Source: Candidatus Nanoarchaeia archaeon
GTDB lineage: Archaea > Nanoarchaeota > Nanoarchaeia > SCGC-AAA011-G17 > JAFCDX01
Length of the DNA: 64,000 bases
Direction of reading: 5' to 3'
NCBI GenBank assembly: GCA_028717785.1
Contig: JAQUND010000004.1
Span: forward strand, 35,764-99,763
Shown here: one piece after another, positions 36,107 through 45,800 of the stretch
Layout: every line of letters starts with the position of its first letter
How positions within the stretch are numbered: position 1 is the first letter of the stretch
The notes under the pieces: generated by a model
Database searches by the model: none
Told to the model about the DNA's origin: nothing
Seen by the model: only the letters and a program-made list of their open reading frames with translations
Made by a program: the position numbers and the translations under genes

Positions 36107-36298
36107 ATGAAAGGAAAAGTAAAATTTTTCAATACAACAAAAGGCTTCGGCTTCATAACCGCAGAAGATGGAAAGGATTACTTCGTACATACAACTGGCT
36201 TAAAAGAAGGTACAGTTTTACACGAAAATGATTCAGTTTCATTCGATGTAGGTCAAGGAGACAAAGGCCCAATCGCAATTAATGTAATGGTTGAATAA
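36107..36298 (+). CDS. cspA: Cold-shock domain protein
   Basis: 63 residues forming one OB-fold cold-shock domain with RNP1 KGFGFI and RNP2 DYFVHTT, which bind single-stranded RNA or DNA. Very close to bacterial CspA in sequence. Codons are richer in C than in the neighbours (GGC, TTC, ACC), as in highly expressed genes or recent transfer. Probably leaderless, with a TATA-like ACATTTAAAAAC about 30 bases before the start. Confidence 0.9.
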   Translation: MKGKVKFFNTTKGFGFITAEDGKDYFVHTTGLKEGTVLHENDSVSFDVGQGDKGPIAINVMVE

Positions 36299-36422
36299 AT
36301 CTATTATTTTTAATTAAAAATTGATATTCTAGTAAAGAGTATTATAGATTTTTGTTAAAATATAGCTTTATATATAACCAAATACAATAAATATCAGTAT
36401 AAAAAGAAGGAGTTAACTAAAA

Positions 36423-36551
36423 ATGGCAAATGAAGATAGATTTAAAGAAGCACAAAGAATTGCTAAGGAATTAAAAGCAAAAAATCCAAATTTAAAACAT
36501 ACTGAGGCAGTTGCTTTAGCTTGGAAACAAATGAAAGAAAATAAGAATTAA
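36423..36551 (+). CDS. Hypothetical 42-residue basic helical protein
   Basis: MANEDRFKEAQRIAKELKAK..., highly charged, with a NPNLKHTEAVALAWKQMKE segment resembling short HMG-like or histone-like helical motifs; no family assigned. It has a promoter (TATAGCTTTATATA at about 36361-36374) and an SD-like AAGGAGTT about ten bases before the ATG, so it is very likely translated. Confidence 0.65.
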   Translation: MANEDRFKEAQRIAKELKAKNPNLKHTEAVALAWKQMKENKN

Positions 36552-36751
36552 ATAAATTCTATATATTTTTCTTTATTTTTAAAACCTGAAACAATTTTTA
36601 TGTCTTTTTTTAGTTCTTTTTTAAATAGTTTTATTATTGCTAGATTAGCCTTTCCCTTTTCAGGTTTTTCTTTGATTTTTACTAAATAAATATCATTTTC
36701 TTTAAGAATTGATGATTCAGATTGATTAGTTTTAACCTTAATTTTAATCAT
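36548..36751 (-). CDS. DUF167 (YggU-family) protein
   Basis: 67 residues: MIKIKVKTNQSESSILK then KEKPEKGKANLAIIKLFKKEL and IVSGFKNKEKYIEF, matching the family pattern (P-x-x-G-K-A-N and the SG...K motif). Function unknown. The ATG at 36751 is chosen: longer in-frame starts would run back over the shared TATA box and the divergent gene, and this ATG lies 25 bases from the box. It converges on the 42-residue gene, sharing four bases. Confidence 0.8.
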   Translation of the reverse strand: MIKIKVKTNQSESSILKENDIYLVKIKEKPEKGKANLAIIKLFKKELKKDIKIVSGFKNKEKYIEFI

Positions 36752-36771
36752 AAAAAGACATTTTTCACAAG

Positions 36772-36780
36772 ATTTATAAG
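36772..36780. promoter_or_regulatory. Shared, symmetric TATA box for two divergent leaderless genes
   Basis: ATTTATAAG reads as a TATA box on both strands. Start codons lie at 36751 (minus) and 36802 (plus), each 25-26 bases from its centre. No second TATA element is seen in the 50-base gap. Confidence 0.6.
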
Positions 36781-36801
36781 TGTTTTTAATACAATTAAAG
36801 T

Positions 36802-37554
36802 ATGAAAAAATTAGCATTTATTGTCTTTTTATTAGTAATAGCTAGTGTAACTGCTGAAATAGTTACTGAAGGCAGTGTTATTGATACTAAATCAATTGAA
36901 AGTTCAGCAAGTAGTTTAGATATAAAAGATGCAATAAAAGCAAATTTGATTAGAGCTTATAATGGAAATGAATTTGAAATAGATATTACTAAATTACCAA
37001 GTGTAAATGATGAACCTTATGTTTTAACTCAAATAACAGATATGCCTATTGTAATAAGATCAAATAATATAACTATTAATGGTAAAAATTTAAAATTTGT
37101 AAAAGGTAATGCATTTATTATGCCACTAACAAATTATGTTTTAACTAAAAATTTAAGAATTTATAATACTGATAAGGTAATAATAGAAGACAGTAAATTT
37201 TCTTTTCCAACATCTAAAGTAGTAATAAATAAAGGAGTTGTTTATGTTGGAGAAAATAATATTCCTGTAAAAATAATGCCTAATATGATATTTAATGATT
37301 TATCTAATAATTTAGGAGAACAAAATATTAAAAAAGTTGAAATTTTATCTAGTGATAAACAACTAACTTATTTATATCAATTTGAGAGACCTGCAAAATT
37401 ATTTTATTTATTCAATGTTAAAATGAATGTTGATATTAAAGTTAATGCACAAACTGGAAAATATAGTTTAGGAAAACCAATTTGGGCAATATTTACAGCT
37501 GGAGAAAATAAAGGAATAACAGATTATAATTTTACTCAATATTCTGCTTTTTAA
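36802..37554 (+). CDS. Hypothetical secreted beta-rich protein
   Basis: 250 residues. A signal peptide (about 1-18, ending VTA) then a beta-rich domain with segments VVIRSNNITINGKNLKFVKG and LTKNLRIYNTDKVIIEDSKF, suggestive of a beta-helix. No membrane anchor. Thirteen bases separate it from the polysaccharide deacetylase gene, so both are probably in one operon, suggesting a role in the cell envelope. Confidence 0.6.
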   Translation: MKKLAFIVFLLVIASVTAEIVTEGSVIDTKSIESSASSLDIKDAIKANLIRAYNGNEFEIDITKLPSVNDEPYVLTQITDMPIVIRSNNITINGKNLKFVKGNAFIMPLTNYVLTKNLRIYNTDKVIIEDSKFSFPTSKVVINKGVVYVGENNIPVKIMPNMIFNDLSNNLGEQNIKKVEILSSDKQLTYLYQFERPAKLFYLFNVKMNVDIKVNAQTGKYSLGKPIWAIFTAGENKGITDYNFTQYSAF

Positions 37555-37567
37555 TTAAATTATAAAA

Positions 37568-38416
37568 ATGAATAGACGTCAAGCTCTTGTTAAAACTTTT
37601 GGATTATTTTCAGCAACAGGATTATTTTTAATGCCTTTTTTTGATAAAGAAGAAAAAAAACCTTATAGAGATTGTGTATTATGTTTTGATGATTGTTATC
37701 AAGTAGAAAAATTTAATTCTACAATGAAATTTGCAGATCAATTATCAGATATTACTGGTAATAAATCTAGATTTACATACTTTGTTAATGTATCTAAATT
37801 ATTTACAAAAATATATGGAAAAACAAATATTCCTGTAGGTTTGTCTAAAAAAGAAGTATCAGAAAGAAGAAAAATAATTGAAGAAGCAATAAATCAAGGA
37901 TATGAAATAGGTAATCATACAATTAGACATTTATCAGGTAAAAAGTGGTCTGAAGAACAATGGTTTAATGAACTAAATGAATTTGATTGGTGTATTAAAA
38001 AATTATTTGGATATAAACCAGTTGGATTTAGAGCACCTTATTTAGATTGGAATAAAAATTTATATCCTGCTTTAAAAAAATTAAATTATTTATATGACAT
38101 TTCTATTCCGGGGAAATTTGTTGAAAAACGAAATGGAATTATTGTAAAAGGTGTTCCAGATTATATAAGAAATAATGGAGAAAAAATTTTAGGTATGGAC
38201 TATAATTGGGATAATGAGAAAGTTGAAACTCTTGAATTAGAAAGAATGTTAGTAGATGAAACTAAAGATAAAGATTTAATTTTTTCTATGCATTTTCAAG
38301 AATATAAAACTGAAGATTATTATAGAATTATTAAACAATTTATGTTAAAGTTAGCTAAATCGGGACAATTTAGATTTCCAACAATGAAAGAATATATTGA
38401 AAAGAATTATGTTTAA
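37568..38416 (+). CDS. Polysaccharide deacetylase (NodB-type, CE4) with Tat-like signal
   Basis: 282 residues. CE4 enzymes remove acetyl groups from sugar polymers. The N-terminus NRRQALVKTFGLFSATGLFLMP fits a Tat signal (two Arg then a hydrophobic stretch). NodB motifs: LCFDDCYQ (metal and catalytic Asp), GNHTIRHLS (H-x-x-x-H), FRAPYLDWN, and a late SMHFQEY. All key residues appear present. Extracellular; the substrate is unknown. Confidence 0.82.
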   Translation: MNRRQALVKTFGLFSATGLFLMPFFDKEEKKPYRDCVLCFDDCYQVEKFNSTMKFADQLSDITGNKSRFTYFVNVSKLFTKIYGKTNIPVGLSKKEVSERRKIIEEAINQGYEIGNHTIRHLSGKKWSEEQWFNELNEFDWCIKKLFGYKPVGFRAPYLDWNKNLYPALKKLNYLYDISIPGKFVEKRNGIIVKGVPDYIRNNGEKILGMDYNWDNEKVETLELERMLVDETKDKDLIFSMHFQEYKTEDYYRIIKQFMLKLAKSGQFRFPTMKEYIEKNYV

Positions 38417-38417
38417 T

Positions 38418-38576
38418 TTATTTTTGTTTATTTAATTTATCTAAAATTAATCTTACGCTTTCTTTAATTAATTCTGCTCTAGAAGTATAACCTCTTTTTT
38501 TAATTTTAATAACTTCATCAATTTCTGAAACCAATTCATCTGGTAAAGCTATAGTAGTATAACCTTTTCTGGCCAT
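38418..38576 (-). CDS. Ribbon-helix-helix DNA-binding protein
   Basis: 52 residues: MARKGYTTIALPDELVSEID then SRAELIKESVRLILDKLN, the strand-helix-helix plan of CopG/MetJ-fold repressors, which dimerise and insert a beta ribbon in the major groove. A TATA-like TTTTTATG is centred about 26 bases upstream of the ATG, so leaderless. It is divergent from the MopE surface gene at 38701, with repeated GTACCTAA sites between, so it probably regulates that gene and itself. Confidence 0.85.
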   Translation of the reverse strand: MARKGYTTIALPDELVSEIDEVIKIKKRGYTSRAELIKESVRLILDKLNKQK

Positions 38577-38588
38577 ATGATAGTACAT

Positions 38589-38628
38589 GTACCTAACATA
38601 AAAAGTCTTTTTAGGAACCAGTACCTAA
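38589..38628. promoter_or_regulatory. Candidate RHH operator: two GTACCTAA boxes
   Basis: GTACCTAA occurs at 38589-38596 and 38621-38628, 32 bases apart (about three helical turns). The second abuts the TATA box (GCTTTATATA, 38630-38639) of the surface gene; the first flanks the RHH gene's own start. An inverted TTAGG at 38611-38615 lies between them. Confidence 0.55.
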
Positions 38629-38663
38629 AGCTTTATATACTAGTAATTACATAAAAATGAATG

Positions 38664-38681
38664 TATATACTACAGTATATA
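38664..38681. promoter_or_regulatory. Inverted repeat at the expected transcription start of the MopE gene
   Basis: TATATACT-AC-AGTATATA, perfect 8-base arms, about 26-40 bases after the TATA box and before the CGGAGG ribosome binding site. Could bind a regulator or form a leader hairpin. Confidence 0.45.
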
Positions 38682-38700
38682 TATCACGGAGGATTAAAAA

Positions 38701-39966
38701 ATGAAAACAATAAAAATATTGATGATGATTATAACTTTTATATTAATTAGTTTAAACGTAAATGCAATTAATGATGTTACGGTTCCAAATGTTCCGTTCT
38801 ATATTAATGATCAAAATGTAAATATGACATTTGTAGGAACAGAAGATAATGGATTATATATAGGAACTTTAAGTTTCTATACTGAAGAAAAAATAGGAGA
38901 TTTCTTTTTATGGAATAATGTACAATTTCCATCATCTAATTGGACAATAGATTGTAATTATAGTAATGGTATACTAACCGTTACAAATATTAAAGAAGTT
39001 CAAAATAGATCAGATTGGACTGAAGCTATAACTAAAGTTTGGCTAAGTGAAAATGAATATATTTCTATGGTTGCTAATTTAACTACAAGTGGAGAAATGT
39101 ACATTAATTCAAGTGAAGCTAACTTCACAACCAATATTGATAAAGACAATGATGGTTATGCAGATAAAATGTTTGGTGGAAATGATTGTAATGATGCTAA
39201 TTCAAGTATAAACCCAAATACAATGGAAATTGCTGGAAATGCAATAGATGAAAATTGTGATGGTTTTGATACTGAAATATTTGGTTTAAACTTAAATGAA
39301 TTCAGTGGTTTATACATAGAAACAATTTATCAATTAAATATTTCTAATGAAATAAAAAATGTTTCATTTAAAGGAGTTCAATCAACAAATGGAAACATGC
39401 AAGGTATATTTTCTTTGTTTACACCTTCAAAAACAATAGACTTTTTTGGTAATAAAATAGTTATACCTGATTCTTTAATTGAAGGAACATTACTTTATTC
39501 AAATGGAAAATGTATGTTAAATAATGTAATAGATACATACAATGGTAATGTAATAGTTGATCAATTTACAACTTTAATTGTTGATTGTATATTAGAAAAC
39601 AAAATGATTTCATTTGGAGATAATACAAAATATTATACACAACCAAATGAACTTAATTTAGATTATTCAACTAATATTATAGCTCCAATTACACCAGGAA
39701 CAGGTAGTGGTTCTGGTGGTGGCGGAGGAGGCGGTGGTGGATCAAGTAGCCATAATCGTCCAGCTCTTGTTGTAACAAATCCAGTTGTAGAAAATGTACC
39801 AGTACCAGTACAAGAAAACCAAAATAACCAAGGAGAAAATACACAAGATAATCAAGTTACAGGTGCAGTTACTGCTGAAACTAGTAATGGTAATGTATAT
39901 GTAATTTTAGGAATAGTTGGTGTTCTTGGAATACTTGGATTATTCATCTGGAAGAAATATTATTAA
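38701..39966 (+). CDS. MopE-motif surface protein with C-terminal membrane anchor
   Basis: 421 residues. A signal peptide (1-22), a beta-rich domain, one MopE-type calcium/metal motif (DKDNDGYADKMFGGNDCNDAN...DENCDGFD, about 150-193), a second unique beta domain, a Gly-rich tract (about 337-352), RPALVV, NQVTGAV, a transmembrane helix and KKYY. The last quarter is nearly identical in DNA and protein to the gene at 31861, while the N-terminal parts differ. Probably repressed by the divergent RHH protein. SD CGGAGG eight bases upstream. Confidence 0.78.
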   Translation: MKTIKILMMIITFILISLNVNAINDVTVPNVPFYINDQNVNMTFVGTEDNGLYIGTLSFYTEEKIGDFFLWNNVQFPSSNWTIDCNYSNGILTVTNIKEVQNRSDWTEAITKVWLSENEYISMVANLTTSGEMYINSSEANFTTNIDKDNDGYADKMFGGNDCNDANSSINPNTMEIAGNAIDENCDGFDTEIFGLNLNEFSGLYIETIYQLNISNEIKNVSFKGVQSTNGNMQGIFSLFTPSKTIDFFGNKIVIPDSLIEGTLLYSNGKCMLNNVIDTYNGNVIVDQFTTLIVDCILENKMISFGDNTKYYTQPNELNLDYSTNIIAPITPGTGSGSGGGGGGGGGSSSHNRPALVVTNPVVENVPVPVQENQNNQGENTQDNQVTGAVTAETSNGNVYVILGIVGVLGILGLFIWKKYY

Positions 39967-39992
39967 TTTCTTTCTTTTATTTTCTTTTTTAT
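39694..39992 (+). repeat. Duplicated C-terminal anchor module, copy 2
   Basis: Counterpart of 32779-33072; similarity extends through the stop codon into the T-rich terminator. Confidence 0.85.
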
Positions 39993-40055
39993 TTTAATTT
40001 TTGTTATTAATCGTCTATAGTAAAATATTTAAACCAGTTAATTCATCGATAAAGT

Positions 40056-41930
40056 ATGAAAAGGGGATTATTTTTAGTATTTCTAGCAATTTTATTGATA
40101 CCATTCGTTTCTGCAACCATATATACTGAATCTACATTAGGAACACAGTATAATTTTGGAGATTCTATTCAATTAAGCGGTAATTTAGTTGAATCACAAG
40201 ATGTTAGTGGTTTATTAAGTATTTATTTGGCATGTGGAAATGAGAGCCAACAATTAGCAGCTAAATCAATTACTGTAAAAAGTCAAGAATCAGTTTCATT
40301 CTCTTATAAGTTGCCTATTACTGGAAATTTAGTTGGAAGTTGCAGATTTTCTTTGTTATTAAAAGATTTTAGTAATAATTTAATTGAGCAATATGATACT
40401 TCCAGTTTTAATATCATTAAGGAATTAATTGGAAATTTTGATATAAGTTCAAAAGAATTTCAATTTGGGGATAAATTAGTTATAAATGGAAATGTTCAAA
40501 ATTTAAATCTACAAAAAGTAAATGGTTTAGCAATTATTTACATTAAAAAAGACGGAATTAATTATTTAGTTGATTCAAAAGAAATTGTTAATAGTTTATT
40601 TACTTATGAAACAAAATTAACTTCTTTACCTGCTGGATCTTATAGTATTGATATTGAAGTAAGTGATTCTAATGGAAATAGAAAATTATTTGAAAATAAT
40701 TTAAATTTTGTTTTGTATAATGAATTAATTATAGCTTCTAAATTCAGTCAAGCTGCTTATTTACCTGGAGATGTTTTAAGTTTAACTGGAAATGTGCATA
40801 AAAAGACTGGTCCAAGTGTTAGTGATACAAAAATAGAAATTAATTTTGAAAATAAAGTATATACTAGTGATGTTAAAGACGGACAATTTTCATTTAATTC
40901 TGTTTTAAGTAAAACTATAAAATCTTATTTCCATAATATAACATTCAGTGTTAAAGATTCGGATAGTAACTATGGATATCAAGAAAATAATTTTGAAATA
41001 ACTCCAATTCCAACTAAATTAGAAGGAATTTTTGATAAAGATGGATATATTCCGGAAGATACAATCAATTTAAAGGTTAATTTACTTGATCAAGCTGGAG
41101 ATATTTTAGCTAGAGAATTAAAAGTAAAAATAACAGATGTTAATGGAAATGTAATTGTAGATGAAACAAAATTAACAACAGACGTTATAACATACAAATT
41201 ACCCCAATTTTCAAAACCAGGTAATTGGAAATTAAATCTTGAATCAGAAGGATTAAAATTTGATTCTAATCTAGTTGTTGAAGAAATTGAAATTTTAAAT
41301 GTTGAATTAGTTGGGCAAACACTAGAAGTTAAAAATATGGGTAATAAATTATATGATAATAATATTGATATCGATTCTGATGGAATTGTAAAATCCCAAA
41401 AAATAAGATTAGATCCTACTGAATCAACTACAATTGAATTATATAAATTATTTAAAGATGGAACACATACTATAAATGTATTAGGAAAAACATTTACTGT
41501 AAGCATTGCAGATCCTCGTAATTTAATAGAAAAAGGTATGGATGGACTTGGTTCAATAACTGGTTATTATACAGTGCAACAATATGGTAAAGTTCCTTCA
41601 ACAGGTTATTTAATTTTATTAATACTAATTTCAATTACAGTTTTAACTTTGGTATTGCAATTTGTTTTAAGGATGAATGTAAAGAAAAAGCCAGATCATA
41701 TTCAAAGAAAATATTCAGAACCTTATAGAGATTTTGTTGGTGTTCAAGAACCTAAAGTTGTAAAAGAAGAACCTAAAAAATATAATTTCCAATTTGGAAA
41801 AGCAGATGAAAGAGATTTAGCAGATTTCAAAAGAAGAATGAATGACACTTATGAAAGAGATAGAAGAAAATTCAATGTAAATAAAAGAAATGATGATAAT
41901 AATGGTGGACCTTTTTCAATGTTTAACTAA
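40056..41930 (+). CDS. Surface protein of repeated Ig-like domains with C-terminal membrane anchor
   Basis: 624 residues. A signal peptide (about 1-20, ending VSA), then four or five Ig/CARDB-like domains beginning with patterns such as YNFGDSIQLSGNLVE, FQFGDKLVINGNVQ, YLPGDVLSLTGNVH and YIPEDTINLKVNLL. These resemble the MG2 or bacterial Ig domains of large surface proteins. An ITGYY motif precedes a transmembrane helix (about 515-540), followed by a long, basic cytoplasmic tail of about 80 residues rich in Arg, Lys and Asp. Such a long inside tail is unusual among the surface proteins here. Confidence 0.7.
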   Translation: MKRGLFLVFLAILLIPFVSATIYTESTLGTQYNFGDSIQLSGNLVESQDVSGLLSIYLACGNESQQLAAKSITVKSQESVSFSYKLPITGNLVGSCRFSLLLKDFSNNLIEQYDTSSFNIIKELIGNFDISSKEFQFGDKLVINGNVQNLNLQKVNGLAIIYIKKDGINYLVDSKEIVNSLFTYETKLTSLPAGSYSIDIEVSDSNGNRKLFENNLNFVLYNELIIASKFSQAAYLPGDVLSLTGNVHKKTGPSVSDTKIEINFENKVYTSDVKDGQFSFNSVLSKTIKSYFHNITFSVKDSDSNYGYQENNFEITPIPTKLEGIFDKDGYIPEDTINLKVNLLDQAGDILARELKVKITDVNGNVIVDETKLTTDVITYKLPQFSKPGNWKLNLESEGLKFDSNLVVEEIEILNVELVGQTLEVKNMGNKLYDNNIDIDSDGIVKSQKIRLDPTESTTIELYKLFKDGTHTINVLGKTFTVSIADPRNLIEKGMDGLGSITGYYTVQQYGKVPSTGYLILLILISITVLTLVLQFVLRMNVKKKPDHIQRKYSEPYRDFVGVQEPKVVKEEPKKYNFQFGKADERDLADFKRRMNDTYERDRRKFNVNKRNDDNNGGPFSMFN

Positions 41931-41975
41931 ATTTCAATAACGTTAAATATATAAATCTCAAAAAAATAAGATAAT

Positions 41976-42851
41976 ATGCATAAAAAGAGGCATAAAGTAT
42001 CACAAAAAGGAGTTTCTGATTTAATTTCTAATATCTTAATTATATCTTTTGTTATCATTATTGCAGTAATAATTTTTTCATGGGGTTATAATTATTTTAA
42101 AAATATGCAAGAACAAAAAGCACTAGAAGCAGAAAGACAGTTAGCTTGTGCAAATATTTATTTCTTGGTTAAAGATGTTTGTTATACTAACAATAGAGTT
42201 GAAATTACTCTAGAAAATCAAGCAACAGAAAATATAGTTGAACTTATTTATAGATTCAAACAGAATAACGATCTTTTTGATTATGGCATTGCTTCAAGAG
42301 TTTTAGGTGCTTATTCAATAAAAAAGTATATTATCGCTTATTCAGATTTAGTTAAAAACAAAATTCCAGATTTAGTTGAATTATATCCTGTTATAAATTA
42401 TAATAATAAAAATATTATTTGCCCTAATTTATTAAAAGTTGAAAATATTAAAGTTTGTAAAAATTATGAGGTGGGTCAGACAGATGTTTCAAATTGTGGA
42501 AATGGAGTTATTAATGCAGGAGAAGATTGTGATAAGGGAAATTTAAATTCATATTCTTGTTCTGATTTTGCCAATTATCATGGAGGTGTTTTAAGTTGTG
42601 AAGCTTGTGGTTTTAAATTAAGTGGATGTAAAAAAGAATCAGGTGGTGGATCTGGTGGAGGTACTAATGGAGGTACTATAACTCCTACATTTAGTTGTGC
42701 AGATGCAGATAATGATGGTTATACTGATATTGCTTGTGGTGGAACAGATTGCAATGATAATGATCCAAATATCCATCCTAGTGCAATAGAAATACTTGGA
42801 AATGCAATAGATGAAAATTGCGATGGTTCAGATTTAAGTTGTGGTGTTTAA
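41976..42851 (+). CDS. Type IV pilin-like protein with MopE-type tail
   Basis: 291 residues. The N-terminus [20 protein letters not shown] followed by a hydrophobic helix matches archaeal class III signal peptides of pilins and archaellins, with cleavage expected after QKG. A globular part follows, then a Cys-rich segment ([14 protein letters not shown], the DUF4215-like motif), a Gly/Ser linker and one MopE motif ([21 protein letters not shown]...DENCDGSD). The next gene begins at the base after its stop codon, so the two are an operon and may form one surface filament and tip adhesin, by inference. Confidence 0.75.
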   Translation: MHKKRHKVSQKGVSDLISNILIISFVIIIAVIIFSWGYNYFKNMQEQKALEAERQLACANIYFLVKDVCYTNNRVEITLENQATENIVELIYRFKQNNDLFDYGIASRVLGAYSIKKYIIAYSDLVKNKIPDLVELYPVINYNNKNIICPNLLKVENIKVCKNYEVGQTDVSNCGNGVINAGEDCDKGNLNSYSCSDFANYHGGVLSCEACGFKLSGCKKESGGGSGGGTNGGTITPTFSCADADNDGYTDIACGGTDCNDNDPNIHPSAIEILGNAIDENCDGSDLSCGV

Positions 42852-45800
42852 ATGTTAAATAATAAAAAATTAGGATTAAGTATATTTTTAGTAATGGTAT
42901 TATATTCTAGTTATGTATTTGCAGCATTAACAGTTGTTCCAAATCCAGATGGTTCTCTTTTAAAATTTGTAGATCCAATAACAGGTATAGAATTACCTAA
43001 ACAAATAATAGATGGACAATTAGTTACAATTATTCAGGGAGAAAAAATAGATGATCCAAATTATAATCAACAATTTAATATTACATATACAATTAGAAAT
43101 GATCAATTAAGTCTCGATTCTATAGGTACTTATTTTTATATTTTTTCTGCTGCAAGTTCTTTATCTAAAACTTGTTGTAATGAATTATATGGTCCCCGTT
43201 TTTCATTAAATACGGGAGATCAAATAACAAGATCACAAACATGGACAATTTCTAATTCTAATGGTCCTGGAACTTACATTTTAGATATTTATTTTTTACC
43301 CACCTATCAATTTTTAAGAGATAATAATGATAAAATTTATTATACGGGTGGAAGAAATTATGCAGGTTTAAAAGTTGCAGGTCTTTATCAAGTTCCTGTT
43401 ATTGGTGGAACTACAGCAAGTATTTATCCTATTCCTCCAATAATAATTAATATAAGTGGAAATAACCCTTCAAAACCTTATACTCTTGGATTTAATATTA
43501 CTAACACAAAATTAGTTCCTTTTTCTGGTACTTATACAATTACTTCAAATAATTCAAATGCTACTCCTAGTAGTTTTTGTTTTAAAAATGGAACTATAAA
43601 TATACCTTCACAAGAAAATATATCAATTCAAATAGATCCTTTAAATTTATTAGATCAAAAATGTTATGTTGGTATATCAAATTTTTGGACTTTGATTATT
43701 AAAAATTCAAATTCTAATCCACCAAATATGAATGCAATAAATATTTATGGTTATTATTGGGTTAATGAAACAAGTATTAATCAGGGGATTGGACCTGTAG
43801 TTGATAATGTAAATAAAATCCCAAATGAATTATTAAAAATTTATTCAAATTATGTTATTGAAGGTGCATCTAATGCCCCATATACAGAGAATAATAAACC
43901 AAATTTTCCAACAAGTTATGAATATGTTTATTCTGATGGATCAAAAGAAATAATAAATGTAGAAACTTTTCCTTCTAATTCTAAAATTTTAGCTGGAAGC
44001 ACATATCATATTTGGGCTACAAGTTCCTTAGATTATATTAATCCTATTCCTGGATCGGATCAATCTTTTACAATTTTTAAAGATCTTATAGCTGATGGAT
44101 ATCCTGTAATAAGTACAGATTATAGTAATTCTGATCCTTTGTTTTGCGGATGTAGTTATTCTATTTGTAAAAATAATTGTATTAAATTTCTATATGAATT
44201 TAATTTAAGTTCAATAGTACCTGAAAATATTACAATTTATTCAGAATTTGTAGATCCAAATGGAAATAAAATGTACCCAAGTAATTATGGGAATATAACT
44301 AAATTTATTGCATTAACTCCGAGTTTGATGTGTAATGTTAGTAATAATTTAGGTTGTATCTGTACTAATGAAACTAATAATAATATGCATACAATTAGTT
44401 GTAAATTTATTAAAAAGGATATGGTTTTAAATAAGAAATATAAGGCAGTATTTAAATTTAATAATGATTTAGATAAAGTACTTAATACTCATTTAGTTGA
44501 TAATAAAGTAATTACTCAAGTTGGTACCCAAACACCAATAGACGTTATTCCTGAATTTACAAATTCTATTCTAATTGAAACTATACCTAAAACACTTACT
44601 GGAGAAGAAACTAATTATATATTTAATTTTGATTGCGATAATGATGGAGATGGATATTTAGCTACTTTTTGTGGTGGAAATGATTGTAATGATAATAATC
44701 CAAATGTTTATCCTAGTGCATTAGAAATATGTAATGGACTTGATGATGATTGTAATATATTAACTGCAGATGGTTCTAGTGAATCTTGGTATAATCAAGA
44801 AACTATTTGTGGTCTTATTGGAACTCCTTGTGAGAATACTAAAGGAAAATTAATTTGTAATAATGGAACCGAAATAGATACTTGTAATTCTTTAGCAAAT
44901 GCAGTTCCAGAAACATGTAACAATTTAATAACCTTAAGCGATGGAATTGATAATAATTGTGATGGAATTACTGATCCTTTATTTAATTGTGATTCTGTTT
45001 GTGATAAAGATAATGATGGTTATACTGATAATCCTTTATGTATTTGGAAAATTTATGGGGATTGCAATGATAATGATCCTTTTATAAATGTTAAAAATAC
45101 TTATTTTAGAGATTTTGATAATGATGGATTTGGAAATATGGACAATACTATTAAGGCTTGTTCTATTCCTTTAGGTTATGTTGATAATAATTTGGATTGC
45201 AATGATAATAATTATTCTATAAATCCCGATGCAATTGAAATTCCTTGTAATGGAATTGATGAAAATTGTAATCCAATTGATGATTTAGGAACAGATTTAG
45301 ATCAAGATGGTTATGGTATACAACTTGAATGCGGTGGAGATTGCAATGATACTAATCCTTTAATTAATCCAGGAGTAATAATAGATTTATGCGATGGAAT
45401 AGATTCAAATTGTGATGGGTTAGATTGTGAATGTAACCATCTTATAAAAGATATAAGTGGTAATTTACCTCCAATTGAAATTTGTAATATTGGTGTTTGT
45501 TCTGGAACAAGAACTTGTACAAATTTAGATAATTGGGGATCTTGTATATTAACAGATCCAAATTGTAATATTATATGTATAGATAATGATAGAGATGGAT
45601 ATAATGTAACTGGTGGTTCTTGTGGACTAATTGATTGTAATGATTCAAATTCTTTAGTTAATCCAGATGCTTTAGAAATATGTAATGGAATTGATGATAA
45701 TTGTGATGGTTTAGTTGATGCAATAACACCAGAAACAAAACAATTATGTAATTATTTAAATAATAATTGTATTACAGAAACTATAGATATAACAGGAATG

